A stretch of 34,415 bases of DNA from Desulfuromonas sp. TF (GCF_000472285.1 NZ_KI421412.1:100626-135040), one strand, 5' to 3'; shown: positions 18,660-26,362, counted from the stretch's first letter. The notes: generated by a model not told the origin, from the letters alone. Translations and numbers: made by a program.

Positions 18660-19345
18660 GACAGTTCCTTGTATTCCCTGCGTACTTCCGCCGCTGCGCC
18701 GCAGCTCATCGGCCCTTCGGGACAGGTTCCCTTCAGGCAGCCGGGCCCGGCGCCGGCAAAGATCAGGGGAGCGGACCGACGCGCCAGGCGCAGCATTTCC
18801 TTAGCCATGGCCCTGATCTCCCATTGGGCCCGCCTGCAGCAGCGCAGGTTGAAAAAAAGAAAGAGCTCCCTGGCATTCATAGTCAGGACCAGCTTGGTGG
18901 CAGCGGCATTGGGCAGTACGAACCTGGCGTCTTCGGCCGGAATGCCGGCGTCGATGAACTCGCGGTATACCTGATGGATCTCCGTCAGAAGAGCCTCGTA
19001 TCGCTTATTGAGTTCGGGCTGATCGGCGACCGAAGGAGGAGTAACGGCGGCGAAACGCTCCTTGTACGAGACATAACGCTGACTCTGCTGGGCATAGGAA
19101 GCCAGACGGTGACGAACCAATTGATGGGAGCAGGCCCGGCTTATTCCCTCAATGCCGAAGGTAAAAGAGGCGTGCTCCAGAACGGAAAAGTGGCCGAGAG
19201 CGAGGATCTTGTTGAGGAAGACCTCCCGGTCCGAACGGCTCTTTTCCAGCAACTGGTCTATGGAGGAGGCCGAATAGCAAAGCCGTGCCGCAGCGGCGAC
19301 GACTTGCTCAGGCTCGGGAGTATGGGTTAAGAGCTGAACGAGCAT
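18656..19345 (-). CDS. thyX: FAD-dependent thymidylate synthase
   Basis: Flavin-dependent methylation of dUMP to dTMP, an alternative to ThyA that spares dihydrofolate reductase; 229 residues. The ThyX signature RHRxxSxxxxSxRY is exact at 78-91. FSVLEHASFTFGIEGISR and the C-terminal FVLPNAAATKLVLTMNARELFLFFNLR are conserved. The C-terminal tail holds four extra cysteines (CLKGTC, SCG), unusual but of unclear meaning. The start at 19345 has AGGGA upstream. The rpmE terminator separates it from the genes before it; no clear promoter was found in 19346-19435. Confidence 0.97.
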   Translation of the reverse strand: MLVQLLTHTPEPEQVVAAAARLCYSASSIDQLLEKSRSDREVFLNKILALGHFSVLEHASFTFGIEGISRACSHQLVRHRLASYAQQSQRYVSYKERFAAVTPPSVADQPELNKRYEALLTEIHQVYREFIDAGIPAEDARFVLPNAAATKLVLTMNARELFLFFNLRCCRRAQWEIRAMAKEMLRLARRSAPLIFAGAGPGCLKGTCPEGPMSCGAAAEVRREYKELS

Positions 19346-19435
19346 AATCCCTACAGACCCTGCCGCATGACACCCCGAATCACGGAGTCCACATACGGCA
19401 ACATGCGACGTAAAACGAAGGGTTTGCCGGGGCCG

Positions 19436-19470
19436 TAAAAAAGAGACGGCCCCGGAGGGCCGTCTCCGGC
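19436..19470 (-). terminator. Intrinsic terminator after rpmE
   Basis: A 9-bp stem GAGACGGCC with GGCCGTCTC (19443-19466) around a short loop, followed on the minus strand by six T's (19437-19442). It starts a few bases after the rpmE stop. Confidence 0.92.
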
Positions 19471-19472
19471 GC

Positions 19473-19679
19473 TTACTTGCCCTGACCGTACTTCTTGCGG
19501 AAACGCTCGATGCGGCCCGCGGTATCGATCAGTTTCTGCTTGCCGGTAAAGAAAGGGTGGCAAGCCGAGCAGATCTCAGTAGTGATGTCGTCTTTCTTGG
19601 TCGAGCGGGTCTCAAAGGTGTTGCCGCAATGACACTTGACGCTGATGGACTCGTAGCGGGGATGGATACCTTCTTTCAT
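19473..19679 (-). CDS. rpmE: 50S ribosomal protein L31 (zinc-binding type)
   Basis: A 68-residue L31 of the C+ class. The zinc ligands are C16 and C18 (CHC) and C37 and C40 (CSAC), within the characteristic [14 protein letters not shown] and [20 protein letters not shown]. Zinc-containing L31 is the form that zinc-starved cells replace by a cysteine-free paralog; no such paralog is in view. The start at 19679 has GGAG nine bases upstream. It follows rho by 115 bp and ends at a strong terminator. Confidence 0.97.
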   Translation of the reverse strand: MKEGIHPRYESISVKCHCGNTFETRSTKKDDITTEICSACHPFFTGKQKLIDTAGRIERFRKKYGQGK

Positions 19680-19794
19680 GATCTTTTCTCCTGCGGCCTG
19701 GCAAGTACAGACCAAAAAGTTTTTTCTGGTTCGGATAAGAATGGAAAATTAACATTTTTACCGGTGCGATGCAAGCCCTTTCTCCGGGACGTCA

Positions 19795-21042
19795 CTACTG
19801 GTTCATGGAGTCGAGAAATTCTCCGTTGCCCTTGGTTTCGGCGAGTTTTTCCAACAGGAATTCCATGCTGTCAACCACGTTCATGGAGGAGAGGACCTTG
19901 CGCAGCAGCCAGATGCGCTGAAGGGAGACCTTGTTGACCAGCAGCTCCTCGCGGCGGGTTCCCGACTTGTTGATGTCGATGGCGGGGAAGGTCCGCTTGT
20001 CGACCAGGCGCCGGTCAAGCTGCAGCTCCATGTTGCCGGTCCCCTTGAACTCCTCGAAGATCACCTCGTCCATCTTGCTCCCCGTGTCGATGAGCGCGGT
20101 GGCGATGATCGTCAGGCTTCCCCCCTCTTCGATGTTGCGGGCGGCGCCGAAGAATCGCTTGGGCTTGTGCAGGGCGTTGGAGTCGACACCGCCGGAGAGG
20201 ATTTTGCCCGAGGGGGGCACCACCGTGTTGTAGGCCCGGGCCAGGCGGGTGATCGAGTCGAGCAGGATGACCACGTCGCGCTTGTGCTCGACCAGGCGCT
20301 TGGCCTTCTCGATGACCATTTCGGCCACCTGGACGTGGCGGGTGGCCGGCTCGTCGAAGGTAGAGGAGATCACCTCGCCCTTGACGCTGCGCTGCATGTC
20401 CGTCACCTCCTCGGGCCGCTCATCGATCAGCAGGACGATGAGATAGACTTCGGGATGGTTGGTGGTTATCGAGTTGGCGATGTTCTGCAGCAGCATGGTC
20501 TTGCCGGTGCGGGGAGGGGCGACGATCAGTCCGCGCTGCCCCTTGCCGATCGGCGCGGCAAGATCCATGACCCGCATCGGCAGGTTGGTGGGAGTCGTTT
20601 CGAGGTAGATGCGCTCCTCGGGATAGAGAGGCGTCAGGTTGTCGAAGAGGGTTTTATCCCGTGCCACGGCGGGGTCTTCAAAGTTGACCTCGGAGACCTT
20701 GAGCAGGGCGAAGTAGCGCTCCCCCTCCTTGGGCGGCCGAATCTGGCCGGAGACCGTGTCGCCGGTCCGCAGACTGAAGCGCCGGATCTGGGAAGGAGAA
20801 ACGTAGATGTCGTCGGGCCCGGGGAGGTAATTGGCATCGGGCGCCCTCAGAAAACCGAACCCGTCGGGAAGAATTTCCAGAACTCCTTCGCCGAAGATGG
20901 CCCCCTTTTTCTCTGCGGTGGCGTTGAGAATGGCGAAAATGAGGTCCTGCTTGCGCATCCCCGCCGCCCCTTCTAGCTTCAGTTCCTTGGCGATCGCCGT
21001 CAGGTCGGTGATCTTTTTCTCTTTGAGTTCCTTCAGGTTCAT
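19795..21042 (-). CDS. rho: Transcription termination factor Rho
   Basis: Hexameric RNA-dependent ATPase/helicase, 415 residues. The N-terminal helical subdomain [19 protein letters not shown] is followed by the RNA-binding OSB fold, with the RNP1 element DGFGFLR at 60-66. The C-terminal RecA-like domain has the P-loop APPRTGKT (175-182), [10 protein letters not shown], the Walker [15 protein letters not shown] and the R-loop [21 protein letters not shown]. The arginine targeted by bicyclomycin lies in this conserved region. The start at 21042 is preceded by GAGGAGAATCC. The predicted leader is about 300 nt with a possible attenuator. Confidence 0.98.
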   Translation of the reverse strand: MNLKELKEKKITDLTAIAKELKLEGAAGMRKQDLIFAILNATAEKKGAIFGEGVLEILPDGFGFLRAPDANYLPGPDDIYVSPSQIRRFSLRTGDTVSGQIRPPKEGERYFALLKVSEVNFEDPAVARDKTLFDNLTPLYPEERIYLETTPTNLPMRVMDLAAPIGKGQRGLIVAPPRTGKTMLLQNIANSITTNHPEVYLIVLLIDERPEEVTDMQRSVKGEVISSTFDEPATRHVQVAEMVIEKAKRLVEHKRDVVILLDSITRLARAYNTVVPPSGKILSGGVDSNALHKPKRFFGAARNIEEGGSLTIIATALIDTGSKMDEVIFEEFKGTGNMELQLDRRLVDKRTFPAIDINKSGTRREELLVNKVSLQRIWLLRKVLSSMNVVDSMEFLLEKLAETKGNGEFLDSMNQ

Positions 21043-21206
21043 GGATTCTCCTCGGTTACACTCTGCAAGGCGGGAGGGCGGGATACAATATCGTCTCCGG
21101 GACACCTGATGCCTGTCAGATTCTTCTGGAATGTGGCTTTAGAGTGCTTTAATTAATATGGGATGGCTAGCAAAGGATGGGTTTATGGGATATTTCCTCT
21201 TTATAG

Positions 21207-21231
21207 GCAAAAACCGCGGCGATGCGCCGCC
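21207..21231 (-). terminator. Terminator-like hairpin in the rho leader (possible attenuator)
   Basis: A 6-bp all-GC stem GCGGCG/CGCCGC with a CAT loop (21216-21230), followed on the minus strand by GGTTTTT (T's at 21209-21213). It lies between the candidate rho promoter and the start codon. Confidence 0.5.
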
Positions 21232-21354
21232 TCCGCGAGTATCCGCCTTTGAGCACTTCGGGAATCGTATTTGTATGTTGAAAATCGTGTCGGGTGACGG
21301 TCCGAAAGGAGTTTTAAGGCTGCTGGTTCTGAGGAATTTGTCACTGCACCTTTC

Positions 21355-21383
21355 TTTCTACCTCCATTAAAGACCTCTGTCAA
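21355..21383 (-). promoter_or_regulatory. Candidate sigma-70 promoter for rho
   Basis: Minus-strand TTGACA (21378-21383), 17-bp spacer, TAGAAA (21355-21360). The perfect -35 and ideal spacing support it; the -10 is moderate. It implies a leader of about 300 nt. Confidence 0.5.
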
Positions 21384-21404
21384 CCAATTATTTTTTTGGT
21401 TTTC

Positions 21405-21430
21405 AAAAAATTGACGAGGACGCCCCCTCG
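21405..21430 (-). terminator. Candidate terminator after the lipoprotein gene
   Basis: Short stem CGAGG/CCTCG (21415-21430) followed on the minus strand by TCAA and then six T's. The stem is only 5 bp. Confidence 0.45.
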
Positions 21431-21459
21431 AAAACACTCGGACATACGAAGATTTGGCA

Positions 21460-22263
21460 TTACCGCTCCTTAGTCCCGGCCGGAGGCTCTTTGAACGGAT
21501 TCAGGAGGCCCGGCTTCAGGGCGGCGGCGAGTGATTCGAAAAGCTCCCGATACCGCCCCGGCAAGGTCCTTCGGCCTAAAAGAGACCGGTCCGCCTCTCC
21601 CAGAGTGCGCTCGAGGCCCGCCAGCGTAATATATCTGATCCTTACCTCATCGGATCGGTTGTAGAATGCCTCGTCAAAGTCCGGGTATTGCAGAAAAAGG
21701 AATCCCCCGTCGGTCACCCCGGGATACTCCCAGACCACCTCGCCCGAAGGCATGACCACGGCGGCCGTGGTCAGAATCTCATTATACGGGGCCTCCAGGT
21801 AGGCCAGATGCCGCCGGTCCCAGCGCTTTGCGGGCCGCACTTCTCCGTGCAGGATAATGACCAGCAGGGCATCGACGACGTTCTCTTTCGTCAGTTCTGA
21901 TGCAATTCGGGAATTGAAGCCGTAGTGGCGGTAGACATCCGCCCCTGCGCCGCGAAGGGCATCCGATTTCACCAGGGAACGGAACAGTTCCCGGGGATTG
22001 CCTTCCACGGGTCGGACATCGAAATAGCCCTTCTGCTCCTTGAGAATGTCGATCAGCCGCAGATGCGTGTTCGAGCTGTGCCGGTGAAGGAGTTCCAGCA
22101 CCGCCTCCCTGTCGGGATGAGTAATGACTGAATTGCCGTCCACCAACAGAGGCAAAACCCCCAAGGTCTGCACCTTTTGCCTGTACTCGGTCTGGGGAAC
22201 CTTGAAAAAACCGGCGCATCCGGCGATCAGCAGGATCGGGAACAGAAGAAACCAGCGATGCAT
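21460..22263 (-). CDS. Uncharacterised lipoprotein
   Basis: A 267-residue protein I cannot assign to a named family. Residues 1-15 form a signal peptide with lipobox LIAG-C16; the +2 alanine suggests sorting to the outer membrane, so the mature protein should face the periplasm. The body (about 30-240) is a mixed globular domain with segments such as VDALLVIILHGEVRP and TTAAVVMPSGEVVWEYPG, reminiscent in outline of lipoproteins with a GNA1162/CsgG-like nucleotide-pocket fold, but this is only an impression. The start at 22263 has a strong GAGGAGG-type SD. It lies 80 bp after gluQRS on the same strand. Confidence 0.85.
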   Translation of the reverse strand: MHRWFLLFPILLIAGCAGFFKVPQTEYRQKVQTLGVLPLLVDGNSVITHPDREAVLELLHRHSSNTHLRLIDILKEQKGYFDVRPVEGNPRELFRSLVKSDALRGAGADVYRHYGFNSRIASELTKENVVDALLVIILHGEVRPAKRWDRRHLAYLEAPYNEILTTAAVVMPSGEVVWEYPGVTDGGFLFLQYPDFDEAFYNRSDEVRIRYITLAGLERTLGEADRSLLGRRTLPGRYRELFESLAAALKPGLLNPFKEPPAGTKER

Positions 22264-22343
22264 GTTACCTCCTCAAATCTCGTTGGGAACCATTCGTGGC
22301 AGGACCAAAAAATTTGCCGCCGAAACGCAAGACACCTTCACCT

Positions 22344-23282
22344 TCATCCGTCGCGATCACCACCAGTTGTCCCCCACTGCCGAGGCTGCCGGGATACCCG
22401 TGAGGGATCAAAATGGGCCGTCCCCCAGGCAAGCACCTCCCGTGCCGGAGCCGCATGGAGAGAGGCCGGAGGCTCCTGTCCCAGGAAGGCCAGAACCCGC
22501 CAGAGCAGCATGCCGGCCTGCCCGGCTGTCCCGACCGAAACCGCGCCGTGGCGTTTGCTGAGTTTTTCTCCATCGGCCGTCAATACCAGAGGCAGGTGGA
22601 TATATCCAGGAACCTCGGTTCCCAAGGCACAGTGGAGAAAAATCTGCCTCGGAGTTGAGGCGAGCAGGTCGGCCCCCCGAACCACCTGGTTCACTCCGGC
22701 ATCGGCATCGTCCACGACAACCGCAAGCTGATAAGCGAAAAGGCCATCGGCCCGGCGCAGAACAAAATCCCCCACGGCACTGGCGAGGTGCTGCTCAACC
22801 CGTCCGAAAACCCCATCGGAGAAGCAGAACATCTCTTCCGGAACCCGCAGACGCAGAGCCCGGGGTCGCCGACCCCGGGGAATCCCCTGGCGGCAGGTCC
22901 CCGGATAAACAGGACCCTCCTCACCGGAATGGGGAGCACTGGCCAGGACCTCCCGCCGGGAGCAGGCGCAATCGAAGACCAGACCTTTTTCCCGCAGCCG
23001 CTGCATGGCGGCCTCATATCTTTCCTTACGGCGGCTCTGCCAGACCACCGCCCCGTCCCACTCCAATCCCAACACCTCCAGGGTGCGCAGAATCTGTTCG
23101 GCGGCGCCTGGAACAATTCTGGGAGCGTCGAGATCTTCCATCCGCACCAGCCAACGCCCCCCCGAACGACGGGCAAGACAATAGCTCCCCACCGCCGCCA
23201 CCAGCGAACCGACGTGCAAGGGACCCGTAGGGCTCGGAGCGAAGCGCCCTGTCACATGCCGCATCTGATCGTCAGGGTACAT
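22344..23282 (-). CDS. gluQ: Glutamyl-Q tRNA(Asp) synthetase
   Basis: A truncated GluRS paralog (312 residues) that attaches glutamate to queuosine at position 34 of tRNA-Asp; it lacks the anticodon-binding domain. The HIGH-like site is GRFAPSPTGPLHVGSL (12-27) and the KMSKS-like loop is KLSKRHGA. The zinc-knuckle cysteines CAC and YPGTC are present. The start at 23282 is a best guess: an SD-like GGAG is 13 bases upstream. ATG 23264 (MRHVTGRFAPSP) would also fit the family. It shares its strand with the downstream lipoprotein gene; the usual partner dksA is not here. Confidence 0.93.
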   Translation of the reverse strand: MYPDDQMRHVTGRFAPSPTGPLHVGSLVAAVGSYCLARRSGGRWLVRMEDLDAPRIVPGAAEQILRTLEVLGLEWDGAVVWQSRRKERYEAAMQRLREKGLVFDCACSRREVLASAPHSGEEGPVYPGTCRQGIPRGRRPRALRLRVPEEMFCFSDGVFGRVEQHLASAVGDFVLRRADGLFAYQLAVVVDDADAGVNQVVRGADLLASTPRQIFLHCALGTEVPGYIHLPLVLTADGEKLSKRHGAVSVGTAGQAGMLLWRVLAFLGQEPPASLHAAPAREVLAWGTAHFDPSRVSRQPRQWGTTGGDRDG

Positions 23283-23453
23283 GAATTCTAAATTTCTCCG
23301 GGGGAAACTTCTTCCGATGATGCCCGCAGGCGGCGTCACTGTCAAGAGGAAGGCGATCTGCGACAAAGGAAGTCCCTCCCACCAATTCAACCAATCTTCA
23401 GGATCTCTGAAGGAATCCGTTCCCAGGTTTTTAAAAAATCCTTGAGATTTCCG

Positions 23454-23477
23454 TATTCAATTTAAATTTTTTGAATA
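23454..23477. repeat. A/T-rich palindrome upstream of receiver gene
   Basis: Perfect 7-bp arms TATTCAA/TTGAATA around a 10-base TTTAAATTTT centre. It lies directly upstream of the -35 region and may be an operator. Confidence 0.55.
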
Positions 23478-23481
23478 TTTG

Positions 23482-23521
23482 GGATAATACTTGCGATTGA
23501 CGTATACGATTTGTATTATCC
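23482..23521. promoter_or_regulatory. Promoter of receiver gene within a 9-bp inverted repeat
   Basis: TTGCGA (23491-23496), 17-bp spacer, TATTAT (23514-23519) on the plus strand. The promoter is bracketed by perfect arms GGATAATAC (23482-23490) and GTATTATCC (23513-23521), with GTATAC in the middle. Operator function is inference. Confidence 0.55.
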
Positions 23522-23590
23522 ATCACGCTAAAGTAAGATTCAGACTCGACATGTAACGGCGTTATATTTTCTGCTAGACGGGATGGAATC

Positions 23591-23965
23591 ATGACACAAA
23601 AACGCATCGTCGTCATCGATGACAGCAAGCTGGTTCTGGCCATTGCAACCGAGGCCCTTGAAGGAGCCGGTTTTGAGGTTCTCACCACCGATTCGGGTAT
23701 TGAAGCCAATCAGTTCATCTACTCTTCCCGACGCCCGGACCTCATCCTGATTGACGTCATGATGCCCCTGCTCAACGGCGACCGGAAGGTGCGTCTGCTC
23801 AAAGAACGGGAAAGCAGCCGCCATATACCGATCATCCTCATGTCGACCAAGGCCCGGGACGAACTGGAGCAGCTCACACGGGAATCCGGCGCCGACGGAT
23901 ATATTCAGAAACCCTTCGACGAAGCATCCCTGGTGCAACAGGTTGATCGCATTCTGGCCGCCTGA
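23591..23965 (+). CDS. Stand-alone response-regulator receiver protein
   Basis: A 124-residue CheY-like receiver with no output domain. The acidic pocket is D10 and D11, the phosphorylation site D55 (LILIDVMMP), the switch residue S85 and the conserved K107 (QKPF). All residues needed for phosphotransfer are present. The start at 23591 follows GGATGGAATC. No histidine kinase is nearby, so its partner is unknown; such orphan receivers are abundant in Geobacter-type genomes, acting in chemotaxis-like or phosphorelay pathways. Its promoter region contains two palindromes. Confidence 0.95.
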   Translation: MTQKRIVVIDDSKLVLAIATEALEGAGFEVLTTDSGIEANQFIYSSRRPDLILIDVMMPLLNGDRKVRLLKERESSRHIPIILMSTKARDELEQLTRESGADGYIQKPFDEASLVQQVDRILAA

Positions 23966-24025
23966 CCCGTAAGGAGGAAGATCCTTTCACCTCCGTCCTT
24001 GTGGCAGACCTTTTAATCTTTGCCG

Positions 24026-24055
24026 TTGACAAACCAAGCGCAGGCGGGGTATCTA
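24026..24055 (+). promoter_or_regulatory. Candidate promoter of the Rrf2 gene
   Basis: TTGACA (24026-24031), 18-bp spacer, TATCTA (24050-24055). The -10 is weak, as is common for activated or repressed promoters. Confidence 0.5.
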
Positions 24056-24087
24056 TTACTCCAAAGGTAAGCAAAGGGAGGTCAGGA

Positions 24088-24549
24088 GTGTTCATAACCC
24101 GCGCTACGGAGTATGCCATACGCGCCCTGCTCTATCTAGCGAAGCAGCCGCGGGGCGAGATCGTCTTCAAGAAAGATATCTGCAAGTCCCAGGACATCAC
24201 ACCGGCCTTTCTCACCAAAATCCTTCAACCGTTAATCAAAGAGGGTATCGTCGCTTCCCAGCGAGGGGTCGGAGGCGGCTTCTATCTGGCCAAAGACCCG
24301 GGCGAGGTTTCCCTGCTCGACGTGGTCAGGGCCGAAGAGGGCCCCCTGTCCCTGAATCAGTGCCTCGTCGAGGCGGGAAGCTGCGAACGGAGCGTTTTCT
24401 GCCCCGTACACGGGGCCTGGCAGGAAGTGCGGGACGAAATGGCCACCATTCTGGAGCGCCACACCTTTGCACGCCTGGTTCAGCAGGAAGAAGAAAAACG
24501 GCAGTCCCATGCATCTCGGGGGCCTGAACATCGAAAAAAACCTGCCTGA
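24088..24549 (+). CDS. Rrf2-family transcriptional regulator, IscR-like
   Basis: A 153-residue winged-helix regulator. The N-terminus ITRATEYAIRALLYLA, the recognition region QDITPAFLTKILQPLIKEGIVASQRGVGGGFYLA and the IscR-type ligand pattern C92-x6-C99-x5-C105-x2-H108 are seen; in IscR the matching C-x5-C-x5-C-x2-H binds a [2Fe-2S] cluster. It is therefore probably an iron-sulfur sensor, though it could be a cysteine-metabolism regulator. The start is GTG 24088 with GGGAGG six bases upstream; the frame extends 29 codons further through the promoter. It may act on the cys operon 2 kb downstream, whose promoter holds an IscR-like site. No isc genes are adjacent. Confidence 0.93.
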   Translation: MFITRATEYAIRALLYLAKQPRGEIVFKKDICKSQDITPAFLTKILQPLIKEGIVASQRGVGGGFYLAKDPGEVSLLDVVRAEEGPLSLNQCLVEAGSCERSVFCPVHGAWQEVRDEMATILERHTFARLVQQEEEKRQSHASRGPEHRKKPA

Positions 24550-24564
24550 CCTGAAATTCCCGTG

Positions 24565-24618
24565 AAAAAAGAAAGGGCCGTCAGCACTCCAGGTGCTGCG
24601 CGGCCCTTTCTTTTTTTC
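24565..24618. terminator. Bidirectional terminator between rrf2 and amtB
   Basis: Outer stem GAAAGGGCCG/CGGCCCTTTC (24571-24580 with 24601-24610) and inner CAGCAC/GTGCTG. Seven T's follow on the plus strand and six on the minus strand, suiting the convergent genes. Confidence 0.92.
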
Positions 24619-24668
24619 GGGCAAAAAACACCCTGGAGACCAGGAGGGTAAGTCATCCAGGGCGAATA

Positions 24669-24690
24669 AGGAAGCTGCGTCCAGCTTCCT
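24669..24690. repeat. Hairpin 3' of amtB
   Basis: Perfect 9-bp arms AGGAAGCTG/CAGCTTCCT around CGTC. On the minus strand TTATT follows, so it may be a weak amtB terminator or an RNA 3'-end stabiliser. Confidence 0.5.
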
Positions 24691-24749
24691 GCAAATCGAA
24701 TTCCTTTTGCTTTATTATACTTCCGCCCCTTACGTGAGTCAAACCGGCT

Positions 24750-25964
24750 CTACTTGACATGATCTTCCGGATACGCGTGAATCTGGTGAATGGCCAGATC
24801 GGGTCCCGTAAACTCCGCCTCGTCGGACATCCTGAAGCCGACAAGACGGCTGACCAGCCCATAGACGATCGCACCCGTAACCAGGGCATAGAAGACGGCC
24901 ATGAGACTGCCGGCCAACTGACTCAGGAAAGTCACCCCCCCCAGGCCACCGAAAAACGGGCCGCCGAAAATGCCCGCGGCGATTCCGCCCCATGTCCCGA
25001 TGATGCCGTGTAGAGGCCACACCCCCAGGACATCGTCGATTCGCAGACGCTCCTGCTCCCACTGGAACCCGTAAACGAAGATCAGCGCGCCGATCCCCCC
25101 CATGATAAATGCCGCCAGGGGATGGACGAGGTCCGAGCCTGCACAGATGGCAATCAGACCCGCCAGTGCTCCGTTGTGAACAAAACCGGGATCGTTGCGA
25201 CTCGCCACCAGGGCGAAGAGAACGCCGCCGACCATGGCCATCAGGGAGTTGACCGCCACCAGCCCGGAAATCCCCTCCAAACTCTGCGCACTCATGACAT
25301 TGAAGCCGAACCATCCTACGGCCAGAATCCAGCTCCCGAGGGCCAGAAAGGGGATATTGCTGATCGGGATGGCCTGGCTTTTTTGCCTCACGAAACGCCC
25401 CATGCGGGGACCCAGGAAGAGAATGGCCGGCAGGGCGAGCCACCCTCCCATGGAGTGGACCACCACACTGCCGGCAAAATCATGGAAAGGGGCGCCGAAT
25501 GCCGATTCGAAAAAGCCCTGCAGGGTTTCGCTGTTCCGTCCCCAGATGAATGACTCGAAGAGAGGGTAAGTAATGCCGACGAAAATCGCCCCGGCCAGAA
25601 CTTGGGGCCAGAAGCGGGCTCGCTCGGCAATTCCGCCTGAAATAATGGCGGGAATGCAGGCGGCAAAACAGAGAAGAAAGAAGAAACGGACCAGCTCAAA
25701 TCCGTTGTTGTCGCCCAGCAGCCCGGCGGCGGGCTGGAAGAAGTTGATGCCGTAGGCGATGGGATATCCGATCAGGAAATAAACGACTGTGGATACCGAC
25801 CAGTCGGAGAGAATCTTGACGAAAGCGTTGACCTGACTCTTTTTACGGACGGTACCCACTTCAAGGAAAGCGAATCCGGCGTGCATGGCAAAGACCATGA
25901 CCGCCCCGAGCATGAGAAACAGCACATCGCCGCCATGGCGAAGGGATGAGATGGCAGACTCCAT
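24750..25964 (-). CDS. amtB: Ammonium transporter
   Basis: Trimeric inner-membrane ammonia/ammonium channel, 404 residues with about eleven hydrophobic spans. The conducting twin histidines are H170 (VVVHSMGG) and H319 (WPLHGIIGTWGG). D162 of HDFAGS corresponds to the conserved ammonium-site aspartate. Gate phenylalanines F100 and F219/F221 fit. The C-terminal tail DEAEFTGPDLAIHQIHAYPED matches the PII-interacting tail, yet no glnK is adjacent. The start at 25964 has AGGAGG ten bases upstream. A perfect NtrC-type palindrome lies 139 bp upstream, so nitrogen control is likely. Confidence 0.97.
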   Translation of the reverse strand: MESAISSLRHGGDVLFLMLGAVMVFAMHAGFAFLEVGTVRKKSQVNAFVKILSDWSVSTVVYFLIGYPIAYGINFFQPAAGLLGDNNGFELVRFFFLLCFAACIPAIISGGIAERARFWPQVLAGAIFVGITYPLFESFIWGRNSETLQGFFESAFGAPFHDFAGSVVVHSMGGWLALPAILFLGPRMGRFVRQKSQAIPISNIPFLALGSWILAVGWFGFNVMSAQSLEGISGLVAVNSLMAMVGGVLFALVASRNDPGFVHNGALAGLIAICAGSDLVHPLAAFIMGGIGALIFVYGFQWEQERLRIDDVLGVWPLHGIIGTWGGIAAGIFGGPFFGGLGGVTFLSQLAGSLMAVFYALVTGAIVYGLVSRLVGFRMSDEAEFTGPDLAIHQIHAYPEDHVK

Positions 25965-26027
25965 AGTCTTCAGACCTCCTTGTCACATTGCCGGGGCGTC
26001 ATTGCCGACGGACGATCGGATCTTCCT

Positions 26028-26043
26028 TTCAACAGTCATGCCT
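26028..26043 (-). promoter_or_regulatory. Weak sigma-54-like promoter for amtB
   Basis: Minus strand reads AGGCATGACTGTTGAA, close to the TGGCAC-N5-TTGC form, with GG and correct spacing but GA where GC is expected at -12. Placement relative to the NtrC site is right; the mismatch keeps confidence low. Confidence 0.35.
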
Positions 26044-26102
26044 TTAAGCATTCCCCTTTGAAACCGGCGGCTTGGATCTCTGCCCGCAAATCCCCTCCTT
26101 TT

Positions 26103-26125
26103 CCATGCACAATATTTGTGCATGG
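26103..26125. promoter_or_regulatory. NtrC-binding palindrome upstream of amtB
   Basis: Perfect 10-bp arms CCATGCACAA/TTGTGCATGG around TAT. It contains TGCAC-N7-GTGCA, the NtrC core. Its centre is about 150 bp from the amtB start codon. Confidence 0.75.
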
Positions 26126-26244
26126 ACTGGTCAATTCTTAACCACCCGTAAATCCCTTTCGACCCTTCAGGGAACTACACTGTATTAATAAAGAATATAG
26201 CCTCGCTTATTCCCTATCAAACAATTCAACAAATTTTTGATTTT

Positions 26245-26277
26245 ATACTTGACTTATCTTGTTGTGTATTTTAGGCT
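26245..26277 (+). promoter_or_regulatory. cys operon promoter with IscR type-1-like operator
   Basis: -35 TTGACT (26249-26254), 17-bp spacer, weak -10 TAGGCT (26272-26277). Positions 26245-26269 match the E. coli type-1 IscR consensus (ATA..GAC..GTC..TAT layout, 25 nt) at 20 of 25 positions by hand count, and embed the -35 just as in E. coli iscR. Confidence 0.5.
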
Positions 26278-26362
26278 TGCCCTACACTTACTTGATGACA
26301 CTACGGTTGTTTACCACTTCGACTGCCGTCAGATCGGCCCAGACAGAGAGAAGCCCATACCT

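Larger units (their letters stand above)
21043..21459. other. 417-bp rho upstream region
   Basis: No convincing gene. It holds, on the minus strand, the lipoprotein-gene terminator candidate (21405-21430), a promoter candidate (21355-21383) and a terminator-like hairpin (21207-21231) before the rho start. Base composition is more A/T-rich than the flanking genes. A 78-codon open frame across it starts upstream of the promoter and resembles nothing known. Confidence 0.6.
23283..23590. other. 308-bp divergent gluQ/receiver-gene intergenic region
   Basis: No gene seen. The right-hand 150 bp is strikingly A/T-rich and holds two inverted repeats (23454-23477 and 23482-23521) plus the receiver-gene promoter. 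The left part, near gluQ, shows no clear signals. Confidence 0.6.
25965..26362. other. 398-bp divergent amtB/cys intergenic region
   Basis: No gene seen. The left part carries a weak sigma-54-like element (26028-26043) and an NtrC palindrome (26103-26125), both for amtB. The right part, markedly A/T-rich from about 26150 to 26300, carries the cys promoter with an IscR type-1-like site (26245-26269). An imperfect GAATA/TATTC repeat near 26183-26202 has no assigned role. Confidence 0.6.

Noticed and set aside
21201-21437. A 78-codon minus-strand frame in the rho leader
   Set aside because: It begins upstream of the candidate promoter, has no convincing SD and resembles nothing known.
24026-24090. 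An IscR type-1 site at the rrf2 promoter (autoregulation)
   Set aside because: GAC and TAT half-sites are present but 19 rather than 13 bases apart, with no symmetry.
26183-26202. GAATA-N10-TATTC imperfect palindrome as a second cys operator
   Set aside because: Short arms in A/T-rich DNA; no second copy at another sulfur promoter in the window.
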